This document shows positions 34,252-42,823 of a stretch of DNA of 64,000 nt, piece after piece; within the stretch, counting starts at the first letter, position 1, and every line of letters starts with the position of its first letter. Origin of the DNA: Tranquillimonas rosea (GTDB lineage: Bacteria > Pseudomonadota > Alphaproteobacteria > Rhodobacterales > Rhodobacteraceae); NCBI RefSeq assembly GCF_900111315.1, contig NZ_FOGU01000003.1:345718-409717 (forward strand). The letters run 5' to 3'. Made by a program: the position numbers and the translations under genes. The notes under the pieces were generated by a model, which saw only the letters and a list, made by a program, of their open reading frames with translations, was not told where the DNA came from and did not search any database.

Positions 34252-34986
34252 ATGACCGCCGTCGAGACCAGCCCGCTGATCCGCAAGCTCTCGGCCTTCG
34301 CCACCCTTTCGACGGGTGAGACGGCCCTGATGCAGCGTTTGCATCGCCGGCGGAAGACGTTCGTCTCCGGACGCGATCTCGTCCATCAGGGGCAGTCGGA
34401 ACAGGCGGCCTATATCCTGGCCGAGGGCTGGGTCTGCTCGTACAAGCTTCAGGCCGACGGGTCGCGGCAGATCGTGGATTTCCAGATACCGGGCGACTTT
34501 CTCGGGCTCCGCAGCCTCATGCTGCGCGTGTCGGATCACAGCTTCGAACCGATCGGCAGCATCCAGGCCTCCGAGATCATGCGGGACGAGCTGCTGGACA
34601 CACTGGGCCGCTCGCCCCGGTTGGCCGCCGCGATCCTCTGGGCCGCCTCCCGCGACGAGGCGATGGTGGTCGAGCATCTGGTCAGTGTCGCGCGCCGTGA
34701 CGCGGATGTCCGGCTGGCGCATTTCCTTCTGGAACTGTCGGCCCGGCTGGCGCTCGTCGGCATCGGCGGGAGGGAGGGGTATGCCTGCCCGCTGACGCAG
34801 TATCACCTGGCCGATGCGCTCGGTCTGAGCGCGATCCACGTCAACCGGATCCTCCGCCGCCTGCGGGAGGACCGCCTGGTGACGTTCCGCGGGGGCATTG
34901 TCCGGTTCGACGATTATGACCGCCTGCTCGAGCGTGCCGACTTCGACCCGGCCTACCTGGATCATGGCGGTCCCGTCCTCGGGTAG
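34252..34986 (+). CDS. Crp/Fnr-family transcription regulator
   Basis: 244 residues. The N-terminal cyclic-nucleotide-type barrel includes GRDLVHQGQSEQAAYILAEG and IVDFQIPGDFLGLRSLM. The C-terminal winged helix reads CPLTQYHLADALGLSAIHVN and RILRRLREDRLVTFRGG. No N-terminal cysteine cluster is present, so it is not an Fnr oxygen sensor; the closest type is the small Crp/Fnr regulators common in alphaproteobacteria. GAGG lies just upstream of the ATG. Targets are unknown. Confidence 0.88.
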   Translation: MTAVETSPLIRKLSAFATLSTGETALMQRLHRRRKTFVSGRDLVHQGQSEQAAYILAEGWVCSYKLQADGSRQIVDFQIPGDFLGLRSLMLRVSDHSFEPIGSIQASEIMRDELLDTLGRSPRLAAAILWAASRDEAMVVEHLVSVARRDADVRLAHFLLELSARLALVGIGGREGYACPLTQYHLADALGLSAIHVNRILRRLREDRLVTFRGGIVRFDDYDRLLERADFDPAYLDHGGPVLG

Positions 34987-35410
34987 ACCGCCATTGCAGA
35001 CCGACGATCGCATCGGGGCAACGGTACAATGCCGGCCTCCCGCCCGTCCCGGTTCCGCGCGGCAATGATGCGGTAATAAGAGGCGCGGGCCCTTGGAGCC
35101 CCGCGCCTCTCGACTACTTCAAAAGCGTTTGCCGCTGAATCCAGAGCGGGCATCATCTGGTAGCAGGCCGGAGGCGCGGCAGCGCTTACTCAGGTTAGTT
35201 TTGGCGACGGGAGGTATCGCGTCGACGCGGACTCACACCGGTCCGGCGTTCACGGTTGCGTGCGAGGCAACGGGTTCATTTCGACCTCATGCCCTGTGAC
35301 GTCGTGGCGCCGCCACCCGTCAGTTGCCCGTCTCGGCGGAGCGCCGCCTCGAGGTCTCGCTTGGTGACCGGAAGCATGCTTGTCTGGCCGGCGTCCGCGC
35401 CCTTCCCGTG
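34987..35410. other. intergenic stretch between the Crp/Fnr gene and hmuV
   Basis: Convergent genes flank it. Apart from the terminator at 35079-35110 I see no gene, tRNA or repeat; the frames are broken and lack ribosome sites. Confidence 0.5.
35079..35110. terminator. strong bidirectional terminator hairpin
   Basis: AGAGGCGCGGG (35079-35089) pairs perfectly with CCCGCGCCTCT (35100-35110), with a 10-base loop. On the minus strand the stem is followed by TTATTA. It lies between the convergent Crp/Fnr and hmuV genes. Confidence 0.65.
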
Positions 35411-36193
35411 TCAATCCGCCCGACCGTCTCCCGCCGCCTGCGGCAACACGAACAGCACCGCCGCAGGCGCAACGCCCACGCGAACGGGCCAGTTATAGGC
35501 CCGCGACAGCAGCGCGTCGGTCAGCACCGCCTCGGGCGCCCCCTCGCCCAGCACGCGCCCGCCTTCCAACAGCACCACGCGGTCGGCGAACATCGCGGTG
35601 AGATTCAGGTCGTGCATCACCGCGACGATTCCGCCGCCGGCCTCCGCGAAGGACCGCGCGATCCGCATCACCTGCAACTGGTGGCCGATATCCAGCGACG
35701 CGACCGGTTCGTCGAGGAACAGCCAACGCGATTCCGCCTCCCCCACTGGCTGCCAGACCTGCGCCAGGGCGCGGGCCAGCTGCACGCGCTGCTGTTCGCC
35801 GCCCGACAGCTCCTGGTAGTATCGCGCCTCGTAGCCTGACAGGCCCACCCGCACGAGCGCCTGCCGCGCGACCTGCCAGGCGCCGGCCTCCTGCAGGCCA
35901 AGGCTGACGACCTCGATCACGTTGAACGGGAAGGCCAGCGTCGTGGCCTGGGGCAGCACCGCGCGCTGCCGGGCCAGCTGCCACGGTGCGGCCTCGGCGG
36001 TGTCACGACCGTTCAGGCGCACCGTTCCCTCATGGGGCACCTCGCCCGTGAGGGCGCGCAGGAGCGTCGTCTTGCCCGACCCGTTCGGGCCGACGATGGC
36101 GGTGACCGCGCCGGGGGCGGCGGAGAAGGCCACATCGCGCAGCACGCGGCTCCGTCCCAGGCGGACCGTGATCCCGTTCGCCTCGAGCGTCAC
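35411..36193 (-). CDS. hmuV: haem ABC transporter ATPase HmuV
   Basis: 260 residues. Walker A is GPNGSGKT (35-42), the signature is LSGGEQQRVQLARAL, Walker B is WLFLDEPVASLD and the H-loop is VMHDLNLTAMFAD. An insert before the signature typical of HmuV (QVWQPVGEAESRW, unusually between signature and Walker B) is present. It powers haem import across the inner membrane with HmuU. The start is GTG, overlapping the hmuU stop by four bases. It is the last gene of hmuSTUV. Confidence 0.95.
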   Translation of the reverse strand: MTLEANGITVRLGRSRVLRDVAFSAAPGAVTAIVGPNGSGKTTLLRALTGEVPHEGTVRLNGRDTAEAAPWQLARQRAVLPQATTLAFPFNVIEVVSLGLQEAGAWQVARQALVRVGLSGYEARYYQELSGGEQQRVQLARALAQVWQPVGEAESRWLFLDEPVASLDIGHQLQVMRIARSFAEAGGGIVAVMHDLNLTAMFADRVVLLEGGRVLGEGAPEAVLTDALLSRAYNWPVRVGVAPAAVLFVLPQAAGDGRAD

Positions 36194-37275
36194 AGGTCCA
36201 GTACTCCGCGCTGGCGGAACAGGATCCACAGGAAGACCGGCCCGCCCAGCACCGCCGTGACGATGCCGATCGGCAGCTCCGCAGGCGCGATCACCGTGCG
36301 CGAGACGATGTCCGCCACGAGCAGCAGCGCCGCGCCGAGCAGGGCGGAGTTGACCAGCAGGTACCGGTGGTCCGGTCCGGACATCAGGCGCAGCAGGTGC
36401 GGCACCACGATCCCGACAAAGCCGATGCCCCCCGACAGCGCGACGGCCGCCCCCGTCGCCGCCGCGACGGCGAGGATGGCGACGTTCTTGACCCGCTGGA
36501 CATGGATCCCGAGGTGAAAGGCCGCCGCCTCGCCCAGTGTCAGCCCGTTCAGCCCGCGCGCCAGGAACGGCGCGGCGACCAGCGCGGGCAGCATGATCGG
36601 CAGGCCGGTCAGCACCTTCGACCACGTCGCCCCGGCCAGCGAACCGAGGCCCCAGAACGTCAGGTCGCGCAGCTGTGCGTCGTCCGCGATGTAGACGAGG
36701 ATGCCCGACAGAGCCCCCGCGAGCGCGCCGAGCGCGATCCCCGCAAGCAACATCATCGCGACCGAAGTGCGCCCCCGCCGCGTGGCGACGCGGTAGAGTA
36801 CCAGCGTCGACACCCAGCCCCCCAGGAACGCCGCGACCGGCACGAGATAGTATCCCAGCGTCTCGCGGATCATCGCCGGCAGGGCGGCACCCATGACGAT
36901 GGCCGCGATGGCGCCCAACCCCGCGCCGGCGCCCACGCCGACGATGCCCGGATCGGCCAGCGGGTTGCGGAACAGGCCCTGCATCAGCGCGCCGGACACC
37001 GCCAGCGCCGCGCCCACGCCGATCCCCATCAGCGTGCGCGGCGCGCGTATCTGCCACAGCACCACGCTGTCGGCGAGCGGCACGCTCTCGCCCCGCGCCA
37101 GCGCCGCCAGCACGGACCACAGCGACGTGCCCGCGGCTCCGATGGCGAGGCTGCACAGGATCGCCCCGGCCAGAAGGACGGCCAGCGCGACCGTGACCGC
37201 GCGGGCAAGGCGGGAGCGGTCGCCCGCCGCGCGGGTGTGGATCGGGCCGGCGGCCTCGAAGGCGAGCGCGCTCAT
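36190..37275 (-). CDS. hmuU: haem ABC transporter permease HmuU (FecCD family)
   Basis: 361 residues with about ten helices. Typical FecCD segments are APRTLMGIGVGAALAVSGAL, MQGLFRNPLADPGIVGVGAG and GGIGFVGIVVPHLLRLMSGP. It is the inner-membrane channel that receives haem from HmuT. ATG overlaps the hmuT stop by four bases. The N-terminal ~25 residues before the first helix are soluble and variable. It matches the usual HmuU length. Confidence 0.95.
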   Translation of the reverse strand: MSALAFEAAGPIHTRAAGDRSRLARAVTVALAVLLAGAILCSLAIGAAGTSLWSVLAALARGESVPLADSVVLWQIRAPRTLMGIGVGAALAVSGALMQGLFRNPLADPGIVGVGAGAGLGAIAAIVMGAALPAMIRETLGYYLVPVAAFLGGWVSTLVLYRVATRRGRTSVAMMLLAGIALGALAGALSGILVYIADDAQLRDLTFWGLGSLAGATWSKVLTGLPIMLPALVAAPFLARGLNGLTLGEAAAFHLGIHVQRVKNVAILAVAAATGAAVALSGGIGFVGIVVPHLLRLMSGPDHRYLLVNSALLGAALLLVADIVSRTVIAPAELPIGIVTAVLGGPVFLWILFRQRGVLDL

Positions 37276-38120
37276 CGTCCCACCGTCTCCAGCGCCGCCG
37301 CGAGATCGCGCGCGGCGGCGGCGGTGCGCACCGAAAAGCCCAGCAGGTAGAGCCCATCCATCCGGACCAGCGCCCCCGCCTCGCCCGCCGGGGTCGAGGC
37401 GATGGCGGGATGGGACAGGACCTGCGCTCGGGCGGTCTCGTGCCCTTCTCCCCGGTCCATCATCAGGATGACGTCGGGCCGGGCGGCGGCGATGGCCTCG
37501 TCGGTGAGGGGCTTGTAGCCCTCGAACGCGGTCACCGCGTTGCGCGCCCCGGCCAGCGCGATGATCCCGTCCGCCGCCGTGCCCGTGCCCGACGCCATGA
37601 TCCGGCCGCCCTGCATCGACAGGATGAACAGCACGCGCTTGTCGGCCACCTCGGCGGCGGCGCCCACGCGGCGCAGGTCGGTGGCCACCTGATCGCGCAG
37701 CGCCGCCGCCTTGTCGGGCACGTCCAGCGCCGCACCGACCGCAGTGATCTTTTGCAGGATCGCGTCGCGGGTGAAGCCTTCGGGAATCTCGACGAAGGGG
37801 ATGCCTGCGGAGCCGATGACCTCCACCGCCTCGGGCGGGCCGGCCCCGGCCTCGGTCACGATCAGGTCGGGCCGCACCGACAGGACGCCCTCTGGCGACA
37901 AGCGGCGGATATAGCCGATGTCGGTCAGCGTGCTGGCTTCGGGCGGATAGGTCGAGGTCGTGTCACGGGCGACGAGCCGATCCTCTTCCCCCAGGGCATA
38001 GACGATCTCGGTCACCGCGCCGCCGATCGAGACGATGCGGTCGGGCCGCTCCTGCGCGGCGAGCGGGGCGGCAGCCAGCGCGAGGGCAAGCGCGGCCAGA
38101 CGGGCGAGCGGCGGCATCAT
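37272..38120 (-). CDS. hmuT: periplasmic haem-binding protein HmuT
   Basis: 282 residues. The signal peptide is MMPPLARLAALALALAAAPL, then AAQ. The mature protein is a cluster-A-III binding protein: RIVSIGGAVTEIVYALGEED, ARDTTSTYPPEASTLTDIGY (a region with the Tyr used as haem ligand in homologues), SVRPDLIVTEAGAGPPEAVE and AARPDVILMMDRGEGHE. It carries haem from the outer-membrane receptor to HmuUV. ATG overlaps the hmuS stop by four bases. Confidence 0.93.
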   Translation of the reverse strand: MMPPLARLAALALALAAAPLAAQERPDRIVSIGGAVTEIVYALGEEDRLVARDTTSTYPPEASTLTDIGYIRRLSPEGVLSVRPDLIVTEAGAGPPEAVEVIGSAGIPFVEIPEGFTRDAILQKITAVGAALDVPDKAAALRDQVATDLRRVGAAAEVADKRVLFILSMQGGRIMASGTGTAADGIIALAGARNAVTAFEGYKPLTDEAIAAARPDVILMMDRGEGHETARAQVLSHPAIASTPAGEAGALVRMDGLYLLGFSVRTAAAARDLAAALETVGR

Positions 38121-39175
38121 GCGCCCTCCACGGCCCGGTCGGGCAGCGCGTCCAACAGCTCGGCCCAGGGGCCGGTCTCGTCGCGTTCGGCGGCGCGGTG
38201 GCCGAAGATCTGGGCGATCAGGCGGCCGTCGGCGTCGAACGCCTCGAGCGACAGCGCGGGCCCGCGGCGCGTGGGCTTGCTGACGGCCCAGACCTCGGCC
38301 ACGTGGTCGCCGCGCAAGTGCATGTCGAAACCGGGGTCGAGCACGTTCAGCCACGGCCCCATCGGCCGGATCGGTCCGATCGGGCCGGAATGGATCTGGA
38401 TGCAGCCGGGATTGCCGACGAAGATCATCGTCGACACCCCGGTCCCGGCCACGCGGTGCAGCGCCTCGGACAAGGCCTCGGGAGCCAGCGCGCGGGCATA
38501 CGGCGCCCCGGCGATGCGATAGGCGCCAAGCCGGTTGATGCGCAGCTTGCGGGTCAGTGCGAGGAACTGGTGCGTGTCGCCCAGATCGTCCCAGCCCTTG
38601 CGCAGCGCCGCGGCCTTTTCCGGCGCCACGATTGCGCCCTCCGCCGGGGCGCGCGGGGCGACCTCCAGCGTGTCGGACGGCTCGGTCAGCGCGAGACGGT
38701 CGCGCAGGGCCTGCCACCCGGCGGGATCGGCGTCGAGCGGCAGATAGGCCTTGTGGACCGCGTCGCCGGCGGCGTCGAACACCTGGAAGGACCGGCGCAC
38801 ACCCTGCGCCGTCTCGGCCTCGACGGCGAACGCGTGGCACCAGTGCTTCGGAAACAGGCGCAGGTCGATCCCGGCGCCCAGGACCAGGCAGGCATGGCCG
38901 CCCGAGGCATAGCCGTCATAGGTGCCGTGGACCTCGCTGACGATGCTCTCGTTGCGGGTCAGCGCCATCATCTCGCCGAGCGATGACAGTTCGGCCACCA
39001 GCGCGTCGGGATGGGCAGCGATTGGCGTGACGTCGCCACCGTCGGATTGCGCGGCGAGAAGCTGCGCCTCGCTGACGCCGAGCGAGGCGGCAAGGTCGCG
39101 CGGGCGCAGGGTCGCTTCGGCTGCGGCGGCGCGCAGGGCGGCGGCGGACGGAGGGGCGGTGAGGTTGGCGGACAT
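38117..39175 (-). CDS. hmuS: haemin-degrading factor HmuS
   Basis: 352 residues with two related halves, as in HmuS/ChuS. Recognisable parts are ALTRNESIVSEVHGTYDGYA, FPKHWCHAFAVEAE, GNPGCIQIHSGPIGPIRPMG and FDMHLRGDHVAEVWAVSKPT. The cytoplasmic protein binds and degrades or traffics imported haem. AAGGA precedes the ATG. It is the first gene of hmuSTUV and is divergent from the TonB-dependent receptor, with overlapping promoters. Confidence 0.95.
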   Translation of the reverse strand: MSANLTAPPSAAALRAAAAEATLRPRDLAASLGVSEAQLLAAQSDGGDVTPIAAHPDALVAELSSLGEMMALTRNESIVSEVHGTYDGYASGGHACLVLGAGIDLRLFPKHWCHAFAVEAETAQGVRRSFQVFDAAGDAVHKAYLPLDADPAGWQALRDRLALTEPSDTLEVAPRAPAEGAIVAPEKAAALRKGWDDLGDTHQFLALTRKLRINRLGAYRIAGAPYARALAPEALSEALHRVAGTGVSTMIFVGNPGCIQIHSGPIGPIRPMGPWLNVLDPGFDMHLRGDHVAEVWAVSKPTRRGPALSLEAFDADGRLIAQIFGHRAAERDETGPWAELLDALPDRAVEGA

Positions 39176-39266
39176 CGGCAATCCTTGTCGTCGTCTGTGG
39201 TGGAGAGGTTCGCTGGCCTGCGCGGATTGCCGCACCGCTTGCCCGGCCCAAGGGACCGCATAATTC

Positions 39267-39301
39267 TTGACAAAAATACTCGGCTAACTTAGCGAATGCA
39301 A
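39267..39301. promoter_or_regulatory. overlapping divergent hmu promoters with an 11-bp palindrome
   Basis: Minus strand: TTGCAT (39301-39296) and TATTTT (39278-39273), 17 bases apart, facing hmuS. Plus strand: TTGACA (39267-39272) with TAGCGA 17 bases later (39290-39295), facing the receptor gene. GCTAACTTAGC (39283-39293), a perfect palindrome, lies inside both. An iron-responsive repressor here would control both units at once. Confidence 0.6.
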
Positions 39302-39390
39302 CCGTTGACCTGCAATCGCAGGCAAAACCTGAAAAACCTTCCCGCCAGCCCTTGGCCAGCAAGAAGACGACAACAGCCAAGGGGACAAAG

Positions 39391-41391
39391 ATGATGTACC
39401 GCACGGGATTGCGGTGTCTGCTGCTGAGCAGCGCCGCCCTCACGCCGGCCCTGCCGGCCGCCGCCCAGACCGAGTTCTCGCTCGGGACCATCGTGGTCGA
39501 GAGCAAACGCGAGGTTCAGACCGACACCGCCACCGCCGAGACCGTGGTGGATCTCGACGAGATCGAGGACCGCCAGGCCGGCACCATCGCCGAGCTCGTG
39601 GACAGCGTGCCGGGCGTGAACCTCGTGAACGGCGGCTCGCCGGTCGGCTCGGGGATCAACGTGCGTGGCTTCGGCGCGACGGGCACCTACGGCACCGACC
39701 AGAAGGTCGGCATCCAGGTGGGCGGCGCGACCAAGGGCAGCGAGGAACTCTACCGCATCGGCACCCAGCTTTTCACCGATCCCGACCTCTACCGCGAAGC
39801 AGTGGTGCTGCGCGGGATGGGCGGCACGTTCGAATTCGGCTCGGGCTATTTCGGCGGGTTGCTGCGGCTGGAGCCGATCCAGGCCGCTGACCTGACAGGC
39901 GGCGCACCCGGCTTCGCCTTCAAGAAGACACTGCAATACTCTTCGAACGGTGACGGCCTTGCAAGCTCGTCCACCGCCGCGTGGCAGCCCACCGAGAATT
40001 TCGAGGTGCTGGGCAACTACACCTGGCGCAAGCAGGGCGTGCAGGACGACGGCGACGGCACCCCACGGTCCGAGGACGGCTACACGCTGCCCTCGTGGCT
40101 GCTGAACTCGCGCCTGACCTTCGGCGAGACTGGCGCCCACAGCCTGTCACTGCTTCTGTCGCGGACCGAGACCGACCGCAGCGACGTGCCCTACGATTCC
40201 TTCGGCACCACCGGCGACCAGTTCGGCAATGTCGACCGCGCGACCGAGGACAGCACCGCCGTGCTGGGCTATGCCTACGACGCGCCGGGCACCGACCTGA
40301 TCGACCTCGAGGTGGACCTGTCCTACTCGGACCAGAAAATCGAGCAGGAATACGTCCCCGGCTCGTCGATCTGCGAGGTCGTCGATTGCGGCTTCCCCTT
40401 CCCGCCCGGCGGCTTCCCGACCGTTAACGCCGACCACCGTTACGAGACGACCAAGCTGACCGCCAAGAACACCGCCCTGTTCGACACCGGCGCGGTGTCG
40501 CACGACCTGCGGATCGGCGCGGAATACATCCGGCGCGAGCGCAAGGAGGCCTCGGCAGCGCCCGGCGGCACCGAGGACCGCGTCGCGCTGTTCGCGGTGG
40601 ACGACATGCGGATGGGCCGGCTGACCGTGACGCCGCAACTGCGCTACGAGACCCAGGAGATCGGCGGCGACGGATACGACGACTACGACAACTCGGCGCT
40701 GATGGGCGGCGTGTCGGCGCGCTACGCGTTCAGCGGCGGCCTCTCGGTCCTGGGCGGGGCGTATTACAACGAGAACCTGCCGATCCTCGACGACCTGGGC
40801 ACGCCGGCCTTCATGACCGAGCCGGAAAAGGCCACGACCTTCGAGGCGGGCCTGTCCTTCGACGGGCGCGACCTGCTGGCCGCGGGCGACGCGCTGGCGC
40901 TCAAGGCGATGGCCTATGACACCCATTACTGGTCCGTCAGCTCGTATTCCTCCGGCGGGGCGCACTATTCCCAGGTCGATCTGAGCGGGCTGGAACTGGA
41001 GGCGGCGTATTCACTGGCCAACGGCGTCTATGTCGATCTCAACGCCAACATCGCGCGGGGCGAGGGCGTCCTGCCCGGCGCCGGCAAGAGCGACTGGGAG
41101 GGCATCCCCGCCGACCAGCTGCGGATGACCCTCGGCAAGCGCTGGGGCGAGACGCTGGACCTCAGCTGGGAAGTGGTGACCGACGCCGAGATGACCCGCT
41201 CGGCCACGCCCTCGCCATCCTTCACCGTGCACAACCTGCGGGCCACCTACCGGCCGCAATCGGGCGTGCTCGAGGATACCGAACTGCGCGTGGGGCTCGA
41301 GAACCTGACCGACGAGTACTACACCCCGCACCTCGCCACCCGTCCGGCGCCGGGCCGCAATCTCAAGCTCACGCTGTCCAAGACGTTCTAA
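39391..41391 (+). CDS. hmuR: TonB-dependent haem receptor
   Basis: 666 residues. A signal peptide (MMYRTGLRCLLLSSAALTPA, then LPAAAQ) is followed by a TonB-box-like EFSLGTIVVESKRE. The plug runs to about 180 (DSVPGVNLVNGGSPVGSGIN, VRGFGA), then a 22-strand barrel ending LKLTLSKTF with terminal Phe. It imports haem or a related ligand across the outer membrane with TonB energy. The divergent hmuSTUV operon and shared promoter region support haem. A pair of close cysteines (SSICEVVDCGFPF) probably forms a loop disulphide. AAGGGGA precedes the ATG. No tonB/exbBD is in the window. Confidence 0.9.
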   Translation: MMYRTGLRCLLLSSAALTPALPAAAQTEFSLGTIVVESKREVQTDTATAETVVDLDEIEDRQAGTIAELVDSVPGVNLVNGGSPVGSGINVRGFGATGTYGTDQKVGIQVGGATKGSEELYRIGTQLFTDPDLYREAVVLRGMGGTFEFGSGYFGGLLRLEPIQAADLTGGAPGFAFKKTLQYSSNGDGLASSSTAAWQPTENFEVLGNYTWRKQGVQDDGDGTPRSEDGYTLPSWLLNSRLTFGETGAHSLSLLLSRTETDRSDVPYDSFGTTGDQFGNVDRATEDSTAVLGYAYDAPGTDLIDLEVDLSYSDQKIEQEYVPGSSICEVVDCGFPFPPGGFPTVNADHRYETTKLTAKNTALFDTGAVSHDLRIGAEYIRRERKEASAAPGGTEDRVALFAVDDMRMGRLTVTPQLRYETQEIGGDGYDDYDNSALMGGVSARYAFSGGLSVLGGAYYNENLPILDDLGTPAFMTEPEKATTFEAGLSFDGRDLLAAGDALALKAMAYDTHYWSVSSYSSGGAHYSQVDLSGLELEAAYSLANGVYVDLNANIARGEGVLPGAGKSDWEGIPADQLRMTLGKRWGETLDLSWEVVTDAEMTRSATPSPSFTVHNLRATYRPQSGVLEDTELRVGLENLTDEYYTPHLATRPAPGRNLKLTLSKTF

Positions 41392-41403
41392 CCGCCGGGC
41401 GAT

Positions 41404-41427
41404 CCGGGGGACGGGTCCGATCCCCGG
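41404..41427. terminator. possible terminator hairpin between convergent genes
   Basis: CCGGGG (41404-41409) and CCCCGG (41422-41427) form a 6-bp GC stem just after the receptor stop and 22 bases beyond the end of the DUF1080 gene. No T-run. Confidence 0.35.
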
Positions 41428-41448
41428 CCCCCGTATCCGGCCGGCGGA

Positions 41449-42195
41449 TCAGGACAGGTCGCGCACCCAGATGTTGCGATAGGCCACGTCGGCGTCGTGG
41501 TCCTGCAGCATGATCGGCGCGCAGCCGTGAGCCTCGTCGTAGGACGGTGCGCCAATCCAGACGGTCTTGCCCTGGATCTCCACGTCGTTCTGCACGACCA
41601 CGCCGTTGTGCATCACCGTCACGCGCGCCGGTTCGCTCACGCGGTCGTCCGAGCCGAACTCGGGCGCGGTGTAGATGATGTCGTAGCTCTGCCATTCGCC
41701 CGGCGCGCGGGAGGCGTTCACCAGCGGGATGTGCTGCTTGTAGATCGAGGCCGCCTGACCGTTCGCATAGGTCGGGTTGTCGTAGCTGTCGAGCACCTGC
41801 ACCTCGTAGCGCTCTTGCAGGAAGACGCCGGAATTGCCCCGGTCCTGCCCGTCATAGCCCTCGGTCTCTTCCGGCGCGCGCCATTCGACATGGAGCTGCA
41901 CGTCGCAGAAATCCCCTGTCGTGCGGATCGCGCCGGTGCCGCGGTTCACGCGCATGATGCCGTCCTCGACATGCCATTGCGCCTCGCCGCCCTCGACGCT
42001 TTCCCACGCGCCAAGATCGTCGCCACCGAACAGTACCGTGGCGTCCGAGGGCACGCCGTCGGCAGGGGCCTCGATCTTTTGGGGCTTCGGCCCCTCCAGT
42101 TCGGTCACGGTGGACCGCTGTTCGTCGGTCATCTCCTGCGCCGCGGCCGGCGCGGCGAGCGCCAGCGCGCAGAGCGCCGTCATCGTGCGTGTCAT
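41449..42195 (-). CDS. exported DUF1080 protein (3-keto-disaccharide hydrolase/hydratase family)
   Basis: 248 residues. Sec signal [20 protein letters not shown]. The jelly-roll DUF1080 fold is seen in [75 protein letters not shown] and [16 protein letters not shown]1080 proteins act on 3-keto sugars or 2-hydroxy-glucal intermediates in oxidative glycoside breakdown. It is the last gene of the cluster with a GMC dehydrogenase and two isomerase-fold proteins. GGAGAG precedes the ATG. Location is periplasmic, matching its partners. Confidence 0.9.
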   Translation of the reverse strand: MTRTMTALCALALAAPAAAQEMTDEQRSTVTELEGPKPQKIEAPADGVPSDATVLFGGDDLGAWESVEGGEAQWHVEDGIMRVNRGTGAIRTTGDFCDVQLHVEWRAPEETEGYDGQDRGNSGVFLQERYEVQVLDSYDNPTYANGQAASIYKQHIPLVNASRAPGEWQSYDIIYTAPEFGSDDRVSEPARVTVMHNGVVVQNDVEIQGKTVWIGAPSYDEAHGCAPIMLQDHDADVAYRNIWVRDLS

Positions 42196-42259
42196 CGTCT
42201 CTCTCCCTTGGATGTGTGATGCCGAGGCGCCGCGCGGGACGGCGCCCCGGCGTTTTTCG

Positions 42260-42823
42260 TCAGGTCGCCCAGGCGGGCCCGCCGTCGTAGTCAACGTCGC
42301 CGTCGAAGCGGCCCGGCACGGCGACATAGCGTAGCACCTCGGTCGCCCCGACCTCGGAAGTGAAGAAGGCGAAGATTACGAGCTGCTTCATCATCGTGAA
42401 CCAGTGCAGGTCGGCCGGGCCGGCCCCCTCGCCCGCCGTGACGGCGACCATCTTGGCCTCGCGGTCGAGATCATCGACGAAGGCCAGGCGCTGACTGTCG
42501 GACAGCCCCGCGAAATCCGTCCCGTAGACGACCTGCGCACGCTCGCGCAGTTCCTCAAGCCCCGCCTTGAACACCGCCTGCTGTTCGGCGTCGTGGCAAT
42601 CCGACACGTACTGGGTAATGAACGGCCCCACATCCGCCTCGCGCGCGCCGGGCGTGTCGGTCGCGGGCAGGATCGTCTCGCCGATCGCGTTCACCAGCTC
42701 GGACTCCTCCGCCGAGAACAGGTTCTTGCCGGTCTCGGTCGGCTCGTAGGCGCGGGCGCCGCCGGCGATGAAGGCGGTCCCGGTGGCCGCGGCGATCATC
42801 TGGAGAAGCTGTCTGCGGTCCAT
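42260..42823 (-). CDS. gluconate 2-dehydrogenase subunit 3-like protein, Tat-exported
   Basis: 187 residues. Twin-arginine-like signal [20 protein letters not shown] ending GGARA. The mature part ([34 protein letters not shown]) is the conserved start of subunit 3 proteins. These small subunits carry the Tat signal for, and travel with, the FAD-containing GMC subunit. The ATG overlaps the GMC stop as TGATG, so the pair is translationally coupled. No cytochrome c subunit gene is adjacent, so the electron acceptor is unknown. Confidence 0.9.
   Translation of the reverse strand: MDRRQLLQMIAAATGTAFIAGGARAYEPTETGKNLFSAEESELVNAIGETILPATDTPGAREADVGPFITQYVSDCHDAEQQAVFKAGLEELRERAQVVYGTDFAGLSDSQRLAFVDDLDREAKMVAVTAGEGAGPADLHWFTMMKQLVIFAFFTSEVGATEVLRYVAVPGRFDGDVDYDGGPAWAT

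Noticed and set aside
34987-35410. tRNA-like folds in the gap after the Crp/Fnr gene
   Set aside because: Only a terminator hairpin is convincing; no cloverleaf with T-loop consensus was seen.
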